From contig WQWL01000013.1 of NCBI GenBank assembly GCA_009785345.1, positions 1 to 46,020 of the forward strand: a DNA stretch of 46,020 nucleotides, in the 5' to 3' direction. The notes under the pieces were generated by a model, which made no database searches, was not told the DNA's origin, and was given only the letters and a program-made list of their open reading frames with translations. Below are positions 16,306-24,225 of the stretch, one piece after another. The translations under genes were made by a program, and so were the position numbers. Position 1 is the first letter of the stretch. The number at the start of each line of letters is the position of its first letter. The DNA comes from Oscillospiraceae bacterium. Its GTDB lineage: Bacteria > Bacillota > Clostridia > Oscillospirales > Oscillospiraceae.

Positions 16306-17889
16306 ATGATTAATATTTTAGAGTATTTAGAAGAAACACTAGATGAAATACCTAATCCGAATAAGGTTGCCTTTGCCGGTGCAGATACATCGGGGCGCAC
16401 GGAGCTCACATTTCATGAGTTATCCGGGCTTGGTCGTGCATGTGGCAGCTACATAACTAACTCTGGTATAAAGAAGCGACCTATAGCAGTCTTTATGCAA
16501 AAAAGTCCATCGATGATTGCTGCGTTTCTCGGTGTTATATATGGCGGGTGCTATTATATCCCCCTCGATTCTGAAATGCCTGCATTTCGCATACACCTTA
16601 TCTTAGAAACCGTCAACCCTTCATTGATAATCTGCGATGATGTCACGTCAGAAATTATTGCCGGATGGGATGTCCCACTCCCCTTTTCTTGCCAAGTGAT
16701 TAACTTTAGTGAAGTGTGCAAACATACGAATGATGAAGTTGCACTTGCAAATGTTAGAGTAAACGCAATCGATGCTGACCCACTATACGTTGTCTTTACA
16801 TCCGGTTCTACAGGCGTTCCTAAAGGCGTTGTCGCAACACATCGCTCGGTTATTGATTATATTGAAAATTTGTCTACGGTGCTGGACGTAAGTGCAGACA
16901 CAGTATTTGGCAATCAGTCACCATTATATCTTGATGCATGCTTGAAGGAAGTATATACCACTCTCAAGTTTGGTGCATCTGCTTATCTCATACCCCAATC
17001 GCTATTTATGTTCCCTGTTAAATTGATTGAGTATATAAATGACAACGGCATTAACACTATCTGTTGGGTAGCATCGGCTCTTAGCCTTGTAGCTGGTTTA
17101 GGAGCACTAAAGGCGGCTACACCTAAAACACTTCACACAATAGCATTTGGTAGTGAAGTTTTCCCAATAAAACACTACAATCTATGGCGTGAAACCCTGC
17201 CTGATGCACGTTTTATACATCTCTATGGTCCAACAGAAGCGACCGGTATGTCTTGCTTCTATGAAGCTGTACGAACATACGAAACTGATGAATCTATACC
17301 TATTGGTCATCCATTTCCCAATACAGAAATAATTTTACTCGATGATAATAGCAAAGTTCCCGAAGATGGACAGCCCGGTGAAATTTGTATTCGCGGAACT
17401 TGCCTATCCCCCGGATATTTTAGTGACGATGAAAAGACCGTGGCAGCTTTTATCCAAAATCCACTTTCGGCTTTTCCTGATAAAATATATAAAACAGGCG
17501 ACATGGGTCGTCGAGGTTCAAATGGCGAGCTGTACTATATCTCACGTCGCGACCATCAGATAAAGCATATGGGTCATAGAATTGAACTGGCAGAAGTTGA
17601 GTTGGTCGCAAATGGATGTGACGCAATCGGTCTTGCTTGTGCTGTGTTTGATGACACCAACAGTCATATCGTGTTATACTATGTTTTAAGCGAATCCGTT
17701 GCCGCGGAAACAATGGATGAAGCTTCTAACAAAAAAATAAAATCTACAGTCAGATCATATCTTAAAAAGAATTTGCCAAGATATATGTTACCACATAATA
17801 TCTATCAACTCAAAAGCCTTCCACATACACCGGGTGGTAAAATTGATAGAGTGAAGTTACTTGAGCAATATAAAACTGAAAGGATGTAA
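16306..17889 (+). CDS. DltA-like amino-acid adenylation enzyme
   Basis: The 527-residue enzyme is an ANL-superfamily adenylation domain. It has the ATP loop FTSGSTGVPKG (about 164-174), the acid residue D210 in YLDACLKEVY that normally holds the amino-acid amine, the YGPTEAT motif, the TGDMGRR hinge region and the A10 lysine K512 in GGKIDR. It would activate an amino acid and load it on the carrier protein encoded 8 nt downstream, as DltA does with D-alanine. At the position of the Cys that reads D-Ala stereochemistry in Bacillus DltA, this protein has G282 (AFGSEVF), so a different substrate is possible. The start codon lies directly at the predicted transcription start. Confidence 0.87.
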   Translation: MINILEYLEETLDEIPNPNKVAFAGADTSGRTELTFHELSGLGRACGSYITNSGIKKRPIAVFMQKSPSMIAAFLGVIYGGCYYIPLDSEMPAFRIHLILETVNPSLIICDDVTSEIIAGWDVPLPFSCQVINFSEVCKHTNDEVALANVRVNAIDADPLYVVFTSGSTGVPKGVVATHRSVIDYIENLSTVLDVSADTVFGNQSPLYLDACLKEVYTTLKFGASAYLIPQSLFMFPVKLIEYINDNGINTICWVASALSLVAGLGALKAATPKTLHTIAFGSEVFPIKHYNLWRETLPDARFIHLYGPTEATGMSCFYEAVRTYETDESIPIGHPFPNTEIILLDDNSKVPEDGQPGEICIRGTCLSPGYFSDDEKTVAAFIQNPLSAFPDKIYKTGDMGRRGSNGELYYISRRDHQIKHMGHRIELAEVELVANGCDAIGLACAVFDDTNSHIVLYYVLSESVAAETMDEASNKKIKSTVRSYLKKNLPRYMLPHNIYQLKSLPHTPGGKIDRVKLLEQYKTERM

Positions 17890-17897
17890 ACTTTTAA

Positions 17898-18128
17898 ATG
17901 AGTGTTTTGCTAGAAATATTGGAAGAGTTGCACGATGATGTTGATTATTCAACTCACACAACATTAATCGATGATAATGTCATTGATTCATTTGATATAA
18001 TTACCCTTATTGCAGAGATTGATGATAGAATTGGTGTTACGATTCCGGCTGATGAGCTAGTACCTGAAAACTTCAACTCGTATGCAGCCATCAGCGCACT
18101 CGTAAGCCGATTGGATGATGATGATTAG
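17898..18128 (+). CDS. Acyl/aminoacyl carrier protein (DltC-like)
   Basis: This 76-residue acidic four-helix carrier protein has S31 in VIDSFDIITL as the likely phosphopantetheine attachment site. Length and sequence style fit DltC and other stand-alone carrier proteins. It starts 8 nt after the adenylation gene, indicating that the two work together: the enzyme loads an amino acid as a thioester on the prosthetic group for delivery to a membrane acyltransferase. An AAAGGATG site lies upstream, overlapping the previous stop codon. Confidence 0.9.
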   Translation: MSVLLEILEELHDDVDYSTHTTLIDDNVIDSFDIITLIAEIDDRIGVTIPADELVPENFNSYAAISALVSRLDDDD

Positions 18129-18137
18129 GAGAAAACA

Positions 18138-19277
18138 ATGTATTGCATGAATTGTGGTGCACAATTGCATAAGTCCGATATTTTCTGTAGCAGATGTAAT
18201 ACACCTGTTCTTACAGAAGATGACATAACTTTAATGCCTAACGCTATTACAACACGCCATAACAATGAAACCCAATATAGTGAGCATGCACATTTTTCAG
18301 GCGACACACAAGTTTCCAATACGTCTGATGATTTAGTTACTTTGTCAATGCCTGATAATATGCAACATTCATCAATACCGACGAGTTCAGATGGTAATAC
18401 GCAAAGAGTTAATACACAAAATCGTAGTAACGCATCAAATGATGAACCCCATATGAATAGAAAAGAAAGCAGCCGCAAAGCAACTATAATTACGATTGCT
18501 GTTGTTGCCATTGCAGTTATTGGCGTTGCTCTGTTCTTTCTCTTACATTCAAGAGATAATGGTGATGATGGCGATGCATTAATTGGCAACAATAACGAAG
18601 ATTACATTGTTAATGATATAAATGGCGAGATAAACGCGGATTACATTCAAGCTACGCCACTCGAGATTGCGTCAATAGTTCTTTTTTACAGCGGACGTGC
18701 ACAAACCGAATTTCATACAAGAGTTAGTGAAACAATTACGTTGCGTGCACAACTATTACCGGATGGATTAGATTATGATATAAGCTGGGAGAGCAGCGAC
18801 CCTGATGTTCTGGAAATTAACCAAATCGGTCAGGCAGGGCTTGAAGCAACAATCACAGGTGTTTTCCCCGGTGTTGCCGACATTATTGTTACTGCAGGTG
18901 ATTTTGTAATGTATTATGTCGTTTTCGTTGACGACTATCCTTTGCATGCACAACTTGAAGCTGCAATCAATGATGAAATTGAAGGTGTATGGCTTACCGT
19001 GCTATGGACTAGTGGTGAGCACAATGGTCAGGAAACTTCATTTATAAGAGCACGTAATGACGATACTTGGATTATGCATGGGGTGTCAGATACACGAGAG
19101 GTGCACCCCATTTTCAATATGGAATCCAACGCTTTTACAATAGGCTTTCCCAACACCGCAAGAATATACTACCTGTTCGCCGATGGCACAGGGTACTTCA
19201 GAGAACCTGACGATGGCGCTTACGCCGAAGATTTTATTTGGTGGTTTGTAGCAGCAGACACCGATATTGAAGGTTAG
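18138..19277 (+). CDS. Zinc-ribbon membrane protein with extracellular Ig-like (BIG2) domain
   Basis: The 379-residue product begins with a zinc ribbon (C3, C6, C17, C20), then a polar Asn/Ser-rich linker, one transmembrane helix at about 115-136, and an extracellular part. Residues about 160-255 resemble a BIG2-type Ig domain (DISWESSDPDVLEI...GVADIIVTAG), followed by a C-terminal domain rich in aromatic residues that I do not recognise. TAGGAG precedes the ATG by 7 nt and overlaps the carrier-protein stop codon, so the three genes form a tight operon. It may tether or regulate the aminoacylation machinery at the membrane; that is inference. Confidence 0.78.
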   Translation: MYCMNCGAQLHKSDIFCSRCNTPVLTEDDITLMPNAITTRHNNETQYSEHAHFSGDTQVSNTSDDLVTLSMPDNMQHSSIPTSSDGNTQRVNTQNRSNASNDEPHMNRKESSRKATIITIAVVAIAVIGVALFFLLHSRDNGDDGDALIGNNNEDYIVNDINGEINADYIQATPLEIASIVLFYSGRAQTEFHTRVSETITLRAQLLPDGLDYDISWESSDPDVLEINQIGQAGLEATITGVFPGVADIIVTAGDFVMYYVVFVDDYPLHAQLEAAINDEIEGVWLTVLWTSGEHNGQETSFIRARNDDTWIMHGVSDTREVHPIFNMESNAFTIGFPNTARIYYLFADGTGYFREPDDGAYAEDFIWWFVAADTDIEG

Positions 19278-19292
19278 CGAACTTCGTTCGCC

Positions 19293-19425
19293 AGGGTATA
19301 GGGTTTAGAGGTTAGACTCTCACCCCATATGCAATTACAAATTCTATTTGTTCAACATGTTTCGAGGTAGTATATTGTATTTAGCAACACTGTTAATCGA
19401 AAACTAGCCCCTATACCCTATACCC
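19293..19425. terminator. Inverted repeat between convergent genes (bidirectional terminator candidate)
   Basis: AGGGTATAGGG at 19293-19303 is complementary to CCCTATACCCT, present in two overlapping registers within 19409-19425. It lies between the zinc-ribbon gene and the convergent YitT gene. A small extra palindrome (GCGAAC...GTTCGC, 19277-19291) overlaps the upstream stop codon. Confidence 0.4.
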
Positions 19426-19430
19426 TAATT

Positions 19431-20270
19431 TTAAACGCTTCCTGAGTTGTAGGTGAAGCCCTCGCCATGAACTTCTGATACATTTTCAGTAATCATAAAT
19501 GCACTTTTGTCATTTTTATTAACAATATCCAATAGGTCACGGTAATTCCTTGAATCCATCGTGACCATTATCATGTCCTTTTTCTTTCGCTCGTATGCTC
19601 CAATAACCGGAATTAGAGTTACACCTCTATCAAGCTTTGTTTGTATTTCACCGGTTATTTCTTCTGATTTGTCGCTTATTATATAAACCATTTTTCTTTT
19701 GCGTAAGCCGGATTCGATATATCCCATTGCAATTGCAGTTATTGCTATTGATAATACTGCATATAAGAACGCATCGAACCCAAATTGAATCAAGCTAATC
19801 AATATGACAATACCATCCGATATCAAAAGTCCAATTGATGTACTAATCCCAAAATATTTTTTTAATATAAGCGGAGGAAGAGTTGTCCCGCCGGTAGATG
19901 CGTGGTTAGCATATAATAGTGATGCTGAAATTGCTATGATAATGCTGCCTGCTATCACCGACAGCATCACATCTTCAACCACTGTTGCCTGTGGAATAAT
20001 CATAATGGCCACCGGAAGCAGCAGTGCTCCTAGTACAGTGTTGAAAAACACTTCTTTTCCAAGAAATATCAAAGCTGCGACAATAATGGCTCCATTGGCC
20101 GCAAATATAGTTATAGAGCGATCAAACCCAAGCATATAGTCAAGTATAATCGCAAGACCCGTTATCCCGCCGGCAGCAATTGCATGTGGACCAAGAAATA
20201 AGTTTACGGCAACAGCTATTCCAAACACCGCGACTATAATTAATGCCGTCTTTTTTACTCTTTGTAACAT
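19431..20270 (-). CDS. YitT-family membrane protein
   Basis: The 279-residue protein has about five membrane helices in the first 190 residues, with the family motifs LGPHAIAAGGITGLAII and ANHASTGGT, and a soluble C-terminal DUF2179 domain (from about KMVYIISDKSEE). YitT proteins are widespread in Gram-positive bacteria; their function is poorly defined. AGGAGG lies close before the ATG. It follows the GH3 gene in the same direction, but a strong inverted repeat separates them, so it is probably transcribed alone. Confidence 0.92.
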   Translation of the reverse strand: MLQRVKKTALIIVAVFGIAVAVNLFLGPHAIAAGGITGLAIILDYMLGFDRSITIFAANGAIIVAALIFLGKEVFFNTVLGALLLPVAIMIIPQATVVEDVMLSVIAGSIIIAISASLLYANHASTGGTTLPPLILKKYFGISTSIGLLISDGIVILISLIQFGFDAFLYAVLSIAITAIAMGYIESGLRKRKMVYIISDKSEEITGEIQTKLDRGVTLIPVIGAYERKKKDMIMVTMDSRNYRDLLDIVNKNDKSAFMITENVSEVHGEGFTYNSGSV

Positions 20271-20323
20271 TGTATTTTCCTCCTAGTAGTTGACATTATC
20301 TAATTTTATATGAATAAAACATG

Positions 20324-20400
20324 AAAAGATTCTTCGGTATTGCTCAAAATGACATGCAATTTTATCATCATGAGGGATTTCATCACCCGAAGAATCTTTT
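20324..20400. repeat. 14-bp perfect inverted repeat upstream of YitT gene
   Basis: AAAAGATTCTTCGG (20324-20337) and CCGAAGAATCTTTT (20387-20400) are perfectly complementary around a 49-nt spacer. The arm ends in TTTT on both strands, so it could terminate transcription from the GH3 gene. The wording AGATTCTTCGG...AATGACAT resembles the palindrome at 9997-10038. Confidence 0.6.
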
Positions 20401-20443
20401 GTGTTAATGCTTCATGTAGTATTGTTCATTTTAGGCGTATTTT

Positions 20444-22858
20444 TCACTTCTTTTTCATCATTCTCACGCCTTTGATCAGGCGACCATTTAACGCAGTCAA
20501 TAGCCCTTCTAAGAGTTGTGGCGGCAAATCGCCTCCTGCCATCATCCGCAAACTTCTTAATGGCATATCGTCAAACATTCTGTTAAACATTTCAATAATA
20601 TCTTCTGACATATTGCTCAGTTTTTCCTGCGCTTGAGCTTTAAATTTCTTCGCAAACACACGACCAATCCACTTTGCCTCTATTTCACTAAGTGTCGAAT
20701 TTTCATCAAACCGTTCAAACTTTTCTCTTTTTCGCAGTGGTAAAGGTCTACCTAAAATTGCCACAAACTGTTTGTCAGATATATTACTTATACCGTTCTT
20801 TAGATCGTAGTAGGTCGGTGCTGATTTACGATAGTCCGGAATCTCTGCTTCTACAGTTGATTTGACATCAATCATAATACTTCCACGAATATCACGGCTG
20901 GAAGCTGCAACTTGCAACTCATACTCTCCACTTTCTACATGCCAATCTGATATTTTTGTATTGTAATATGCAAATGAACGTTTGTCTAATGTAAAAATAA
21001 CTGTTTTACTCTCTCCTGGATTTAAGAATACTTTTTCAAAGCCTTTTAACTCATGTTCAGCTTTAAAAATTGTTGGATTCTTATGCGAAACATATAGTTG
21101 CACAATTTCACTTCCGGCTACAGAGCCGGTATTTTTTATATCTACCGAAAGACGGACTGCATCTGTGTCATTTATTGAAGCCTTATCCACTTTAGGTTCT
21201 GAATATTCGAATGTCGTATATGACAATCCGAAACCGAATGGGAAGCGTACAGGCTTTTGCGCTGTATCATAGTAGCGATATCCAACAAAAATGCTTTCGC
21301 GATACTCTACTGTTCTTTGATAACCCGGAAAATATGACGCCGATGGGTTTGCATCGCTTGAGTACGGCCAACTCTCTGTTAACCTGCCTCCGGGCGCTTG
21401 CTTGCCTAATATCAAATCGGCAATTGCTTTACCAACAGTTTCACCACCGAGGTAGCACATAAGGATTCCTTTGACATCATCTTGCCAAACTACTTCCATC
21501 GGAGACCCACCCAACAGGAACACAACAATATTATCGTTAACTTTTGCAAGTTCTTTAACCAATTCATTGTGTGACTCCGGCATTTTCATGCTCTCACGAT
21601 CAAATCCCTCGGATTCATATGCAGCAGGGAGTCCTGCAATAACAAATACATAATCGTTTTCTTTTGCAATTCTTACTGCTTCTTCTATGAGTGCTTCATC
21701 AGGCTCATCAGAATCTATGTTATATCCATCAGCATAATCAAACTTTGCACCCACTTCATTCAGGCATTCACATACATTGTCCAGCTTGATTGGTTCGATT
21801 TTTGATGATCCTGCACCTTGGTGACGTGGAGTTTTTGCAAATGATCCAACAATCGCAAATTTCGCACCTTCAGGCATTGGCATCACTTCATCATTATTCT
21901 TCAAAAGGACAGTAGACTCTGCTGCTGCCTGCGCAGCAAGCTGTCTGTGAGCATCAACATCATATGTAAATGGCTCACGAGTTTGTGCTTTGAGTATTAA
22001 TTCTGTAACATTAATCGCTGCAGTATCTAAATCAGCTTCAGATAGTATTCCATTTTTTACACCTTCGACAACTTTGGCATCATTGACACCATTATCTGCC
22101 GGCATTTGCAAGTCAAGCCCGGTTGCGACACCCTCAACACGATTGTTGATTGCACCCCAGTCGGTCATTACAAGTCCATTGAATCCCCACTCATCGCGAA
22201 GTATGTCAATCAAAAGCTTCTTATGCTCAGAGCAATATATACCTTCAAAGCGATTATATGCACTCATAAATGTCCACGGGTCAGATTCTCTAGTTACTTT
22301 TTCAAATGCTGTCAGGTATAATTCGCGTGCAGCTCTCTCATCAAGAACTGAATCCGATGTCATGCGACGGGTTTCTTGGTTATTGAAAGCATAGTGCTTT
22401 ACAGAAACACCGACATTTTGACTTTGAACACCTTTTACAAAAGCTGTTGCAAGTTCACCCGATACATAAGGATCTTCGCTGAAATATTCAAAATTACGTC
22501 CACATAACGGCGACCTCTTCATATTTATACCGGGTCCTAGAATAACAGCTACATTTTCTTGACGGCATTCTTCTCCTATCGCTACACCAATGCGCTTTAA
22601 CAGTTCCCTGTCAAAGCTACATGCAGTGGCTGCCGATGTTGGAAAACATACTGCAGGCACACTCTCATTGATTCCGAGATGGTCAGCGTTGTCAGCTTGT
22701 TTTCGTAATCCATGAGGACCGTCAGTTACCATTATTGACGGCAAGCCGAGACGCTCAATACTTTTTAGATACCAGAAATTCAGACCGGACATAAGTGATG
22801 CTTTTTCCTCAAGTGTCATTTGCGAAACTAACCCACGTGCTTTCTCCTTTAGGTTCAT
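20444..22858 (-). CDS. Glycoside hydrolase family 3 beta-glucosidase
   Basis: The 804-residue cytoplasmic enzyme (no signal peptide) has the GH3 N-terminal barrel with catalytic nucleophile D233 in GLVMTDWGAI, the C-terminal alpha/beta domain (about 310-560), and a fibronectin III-like domain (about 580-690). A C-terminal extension of about 110 residues (from ISNISDKQFVAILGRPLP) is one I have the impression of having seen in other clostridial GH3 enzymes. It would release glucose or a related sugar from short beta-linked oligosaccharides taken into the cell. The ATG at 22858 is preferred over 22888 because AAAGGATG lies about 10 nt before it. The exact substrate is not visible. Confidence 0.93.
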   Translation of the reverse strand: MNLKEKARGLVSQMTLEEKASLMSGLNFWYLKSIERLGLPSIMVTDGPHGLRKQADNADHLGINESVPAVCFPTSAATACSFDRELLKRIGVAIGEECRQENVAVILGPGINMKRSPLCGRNFEYFSEDPYVSGELATAFVKGVQSQNVGVSVKHYAFNNQETRRMTSDSVLDERAARELYLTAFEKVTRESDPWTFMSAYNRFEGIYCSEHKKLLIDILRDEWGFNGLVMTDWGAINNRVEGVATGLDLQMPADNGVNDAKVVEGVKNGILSEADLDTAAINVTELILKAQTREPFTYDVDAHRQLAAQAAAESTVLLKNNDEVMPMPEGAKFAIVGSFAKTPRHQGAGSSKIEPIKLDNVCECLNEVGAKFDYADGYNIDSDEPDEALIEEAVRIAKENDYVFVIAGLPAAYESEGFDRESMKMPESHNELVKELAKVNDNIVVFLLGGSPMEVVWQDDVKGILMCYLGGETVGKAIADLILGKQAPGGRLTESWPYSSDANPSASYFPGYQRTVEYRESIFVGYRYYDTAQKPVRFPFGFGLSYTTFEYSEPKVDKASINDTDAVRLSVDIKNTGSVAGSEIVQLYVSHKNPTIFKAEHELKGFEKVFLNPGESKTVIFTLDKRSFAYYNTKISDWHVESGEYELQVAASSRDIRGSIMIDVKSTVEAEIPDYRKSAPTYYDLKNGISNISDKQFVAILGRPLPLRKREKFERFDENSTLSEIEAKWIGRVFAKKFKAQAQEKLSNMSEDIIEMFNRMFDDMPLRSLRMMAGGDLPPQLLEGLLTALNGRLIKGVRMMKKK

Positions 22859-22948
22859 AGAAATGCCCATCCTTTCAGCATTGTTCATAGTGTAGTGTTT
22901 CCAACTGTCCTGCCATTTTACAATATGCCAATACTAACGTCAACCGTT

Positions 22949-22977
22949 TTGACTTTTTCTTGATTTTATGATATCAT
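22949..22977 (+). promoter_or_regulatory. Promoter upstream of leader copy A
   Basis: TTGACT at 22949-22954 and TATCAT at 22972-22977 are 17 bp apart. Transcription would start near 22984, giving a 5' leader of about 190 nt before the ATG at 23171. Confidence 0.55.
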
Positions 22978-23032
22978 TTTTGTTCCGGTTAGGAGCAATA
23001 TAAGCCCGTACCCCTATATTATAAGGAGCACA

Positions 23033-23170
23033 GTTTGAATAAATTCAAACTTACGCAAGAATGTGCCAATTTACTCTCTCTTCGGGAAACCGCAAATTAA
23101 TGCACAAAATGACCATACCTTATTCATGGTTGTTTTGTGACTGAGTTTGGTGAAAGGAACGGTCATACAT
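23033..23170 (+). promoter_or_regulatory. Structured 5' leader, copy A (candidate cis-regulatory RNA)
   Basis: This leader aligns without gaps to the sortase leader (copy B, 31959-32096), with about 119 of 141 positions identical when the start codons are included. Parts in order: palindrome GTTTGAATAAATTCAAAC (23033-23050); GTGC (23063-23066) able to pair with GCAC (23102-23105) around a conserved CGGGAAACCG tetraloop hairpin; ATGACCATACC (23109-23119), complementary with two mismatches to the ribosome-site segment GGAACGGTCAT (23156-23166). Pairing of the last two would hide the ribosome site. It matches no riboswitch class I know. Confidence 0.6.
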
Positions 23171-24163
23171 ATGTTCAACTCGCGTGATAAGAAAACACAT
23201 GTTTTTACAACAACTCATCAACGAGATGAAATAAATGATGAACTTTCAATGCCACGACGTAATCGAGTCAATAATCGTCGTGGAGGTCGTCGAGTGAACG
23301 AATACAGAAAACCAAATGGTTTTATATCAGCATTTCTGAATTTATGTGCAATCTTCTTTATATGCGTCTTTATATCCTTGCTAGTTGTACGAACTGCAAA
23401 TGTGCCACAAATCATCAGGCAAACTGATTTTGTAGGAATTTTAGAGGTTATCGCGGTTGGTGAACATTCATATTACATTGTTGACCAGATTAACGCGCTT
23501 CCATTCCATAATGCACATGTAGATCTCTACGATATTGACGCTTTCATCAGAACCGAGGCTGTTTCTAACGAAATTGGAAACATACTAGGTCTGTATGCCG
23601 CTGCATTTGCAGATGGTAATCTCGATTATCACATTACTGCTAATGATGTTGTGTACGTTACAAGAAATCTAAATCCGGAATTACAAGAGCTATTCCATCA
23701 CAACATGACTGAGTCTGATCATGATGCTTTGGCAAGGAGATTGGATGATATAATGGATTTCAACTCTATAAGTGTTGCTGGTCTTATGTATGATTTTGAC
23801 ATAGGCACAACTATTCCAAGCGCTTTTCTATCTTCAACATTGCTGTGGGTTTTTGGTTTGATTAGCGCATCATTTCTATTAATTATATTTTTACTTCGTA
23901 TCAGAAGTTTTCCTGACGCATTTCTTGCAGTTGGTATTCCAATTACGATATCCGGCTTAATAATTTTTGTTATAGGTTTATTTATTGGCACTGCTCCGGC
24001 ATTGTTCGGTTATACAATACAGCGTATTTTAGGATTCCTTGATGGTCCGGCACAACTTATTACACAATACGGGCTTAGATTTGCTATCGCTGGTGGAGCT
24101 GTTATCGCACTTTCCCTCGTACTCAAAATTGTAAGTAATACACGATATAGACGCCATGCATAA
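23171..24163 (+). CDS. Membrane protein of unknown function
   Basis: The 330-residue protein has a basic cytoplasmic N-terminus with an Arg/Asn-rich patch, a first membrane helix at about 52-74, an extracellular domain to about 210 and three or more C-terminal helices. I do not recognise the family. The ATG at 23171 is chosen because GAAAGGA ends 12 nt before it, the spacing shared by several genes here; an in-frame GTG at 23147 is less likely. It is preceded by the structured leader and followed 62 nt later by the P-type ATPase, so both are probably expressed from the same leader-controlled transcript. Confidence 0.8.
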   Translation: MFNSRDKKTHVFTTTHQRDEINDELSMPRRNRVNNRRGGRRVNEYRKPNGFISAFLNLCAIFFICVFISLLVVRTANVPQIIRQTDFVGILEVIAVGEHSYYIVDQINALPFHNAHVDLYDIDAFIRTEAVSNEIGNILGLYAAAFADGNLDYHITANDVVYVTRNLNPELQELFHHNMTESDHDALARRLDDIMDFNSISVAGLMYDFDIGTTIPSAFLSSTLLWVFGLISASFLLIIFLLRIRSFPDAFLAVGIPITISGLIIFVIGLFIGTAPALFGYTIQRILGFLDGPAQLITQYGLRFAIAGGAVIALSLVLKIVSNTRYRRHA

Positions 24164-24225
24164 AAGGCAAAACAATCGTGTTACGCTATATATAAATTAA
24201 ATGTAGGAAGGGATGATTTTATTAG

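Noticed and set aside
23038-23193. Leader peptides in the repeated leaders (a TTG frame after AAGGAG in copy A; a 27-codon ATG frame starting MCQF in both copies).
   Set aside because: The TTG frame is cut short by a stop in copy B. In the MCQF frame, nearly all differences between copies change the amino acid, so coding is not what is conserved; an RNA or DNA constraint explains it better.
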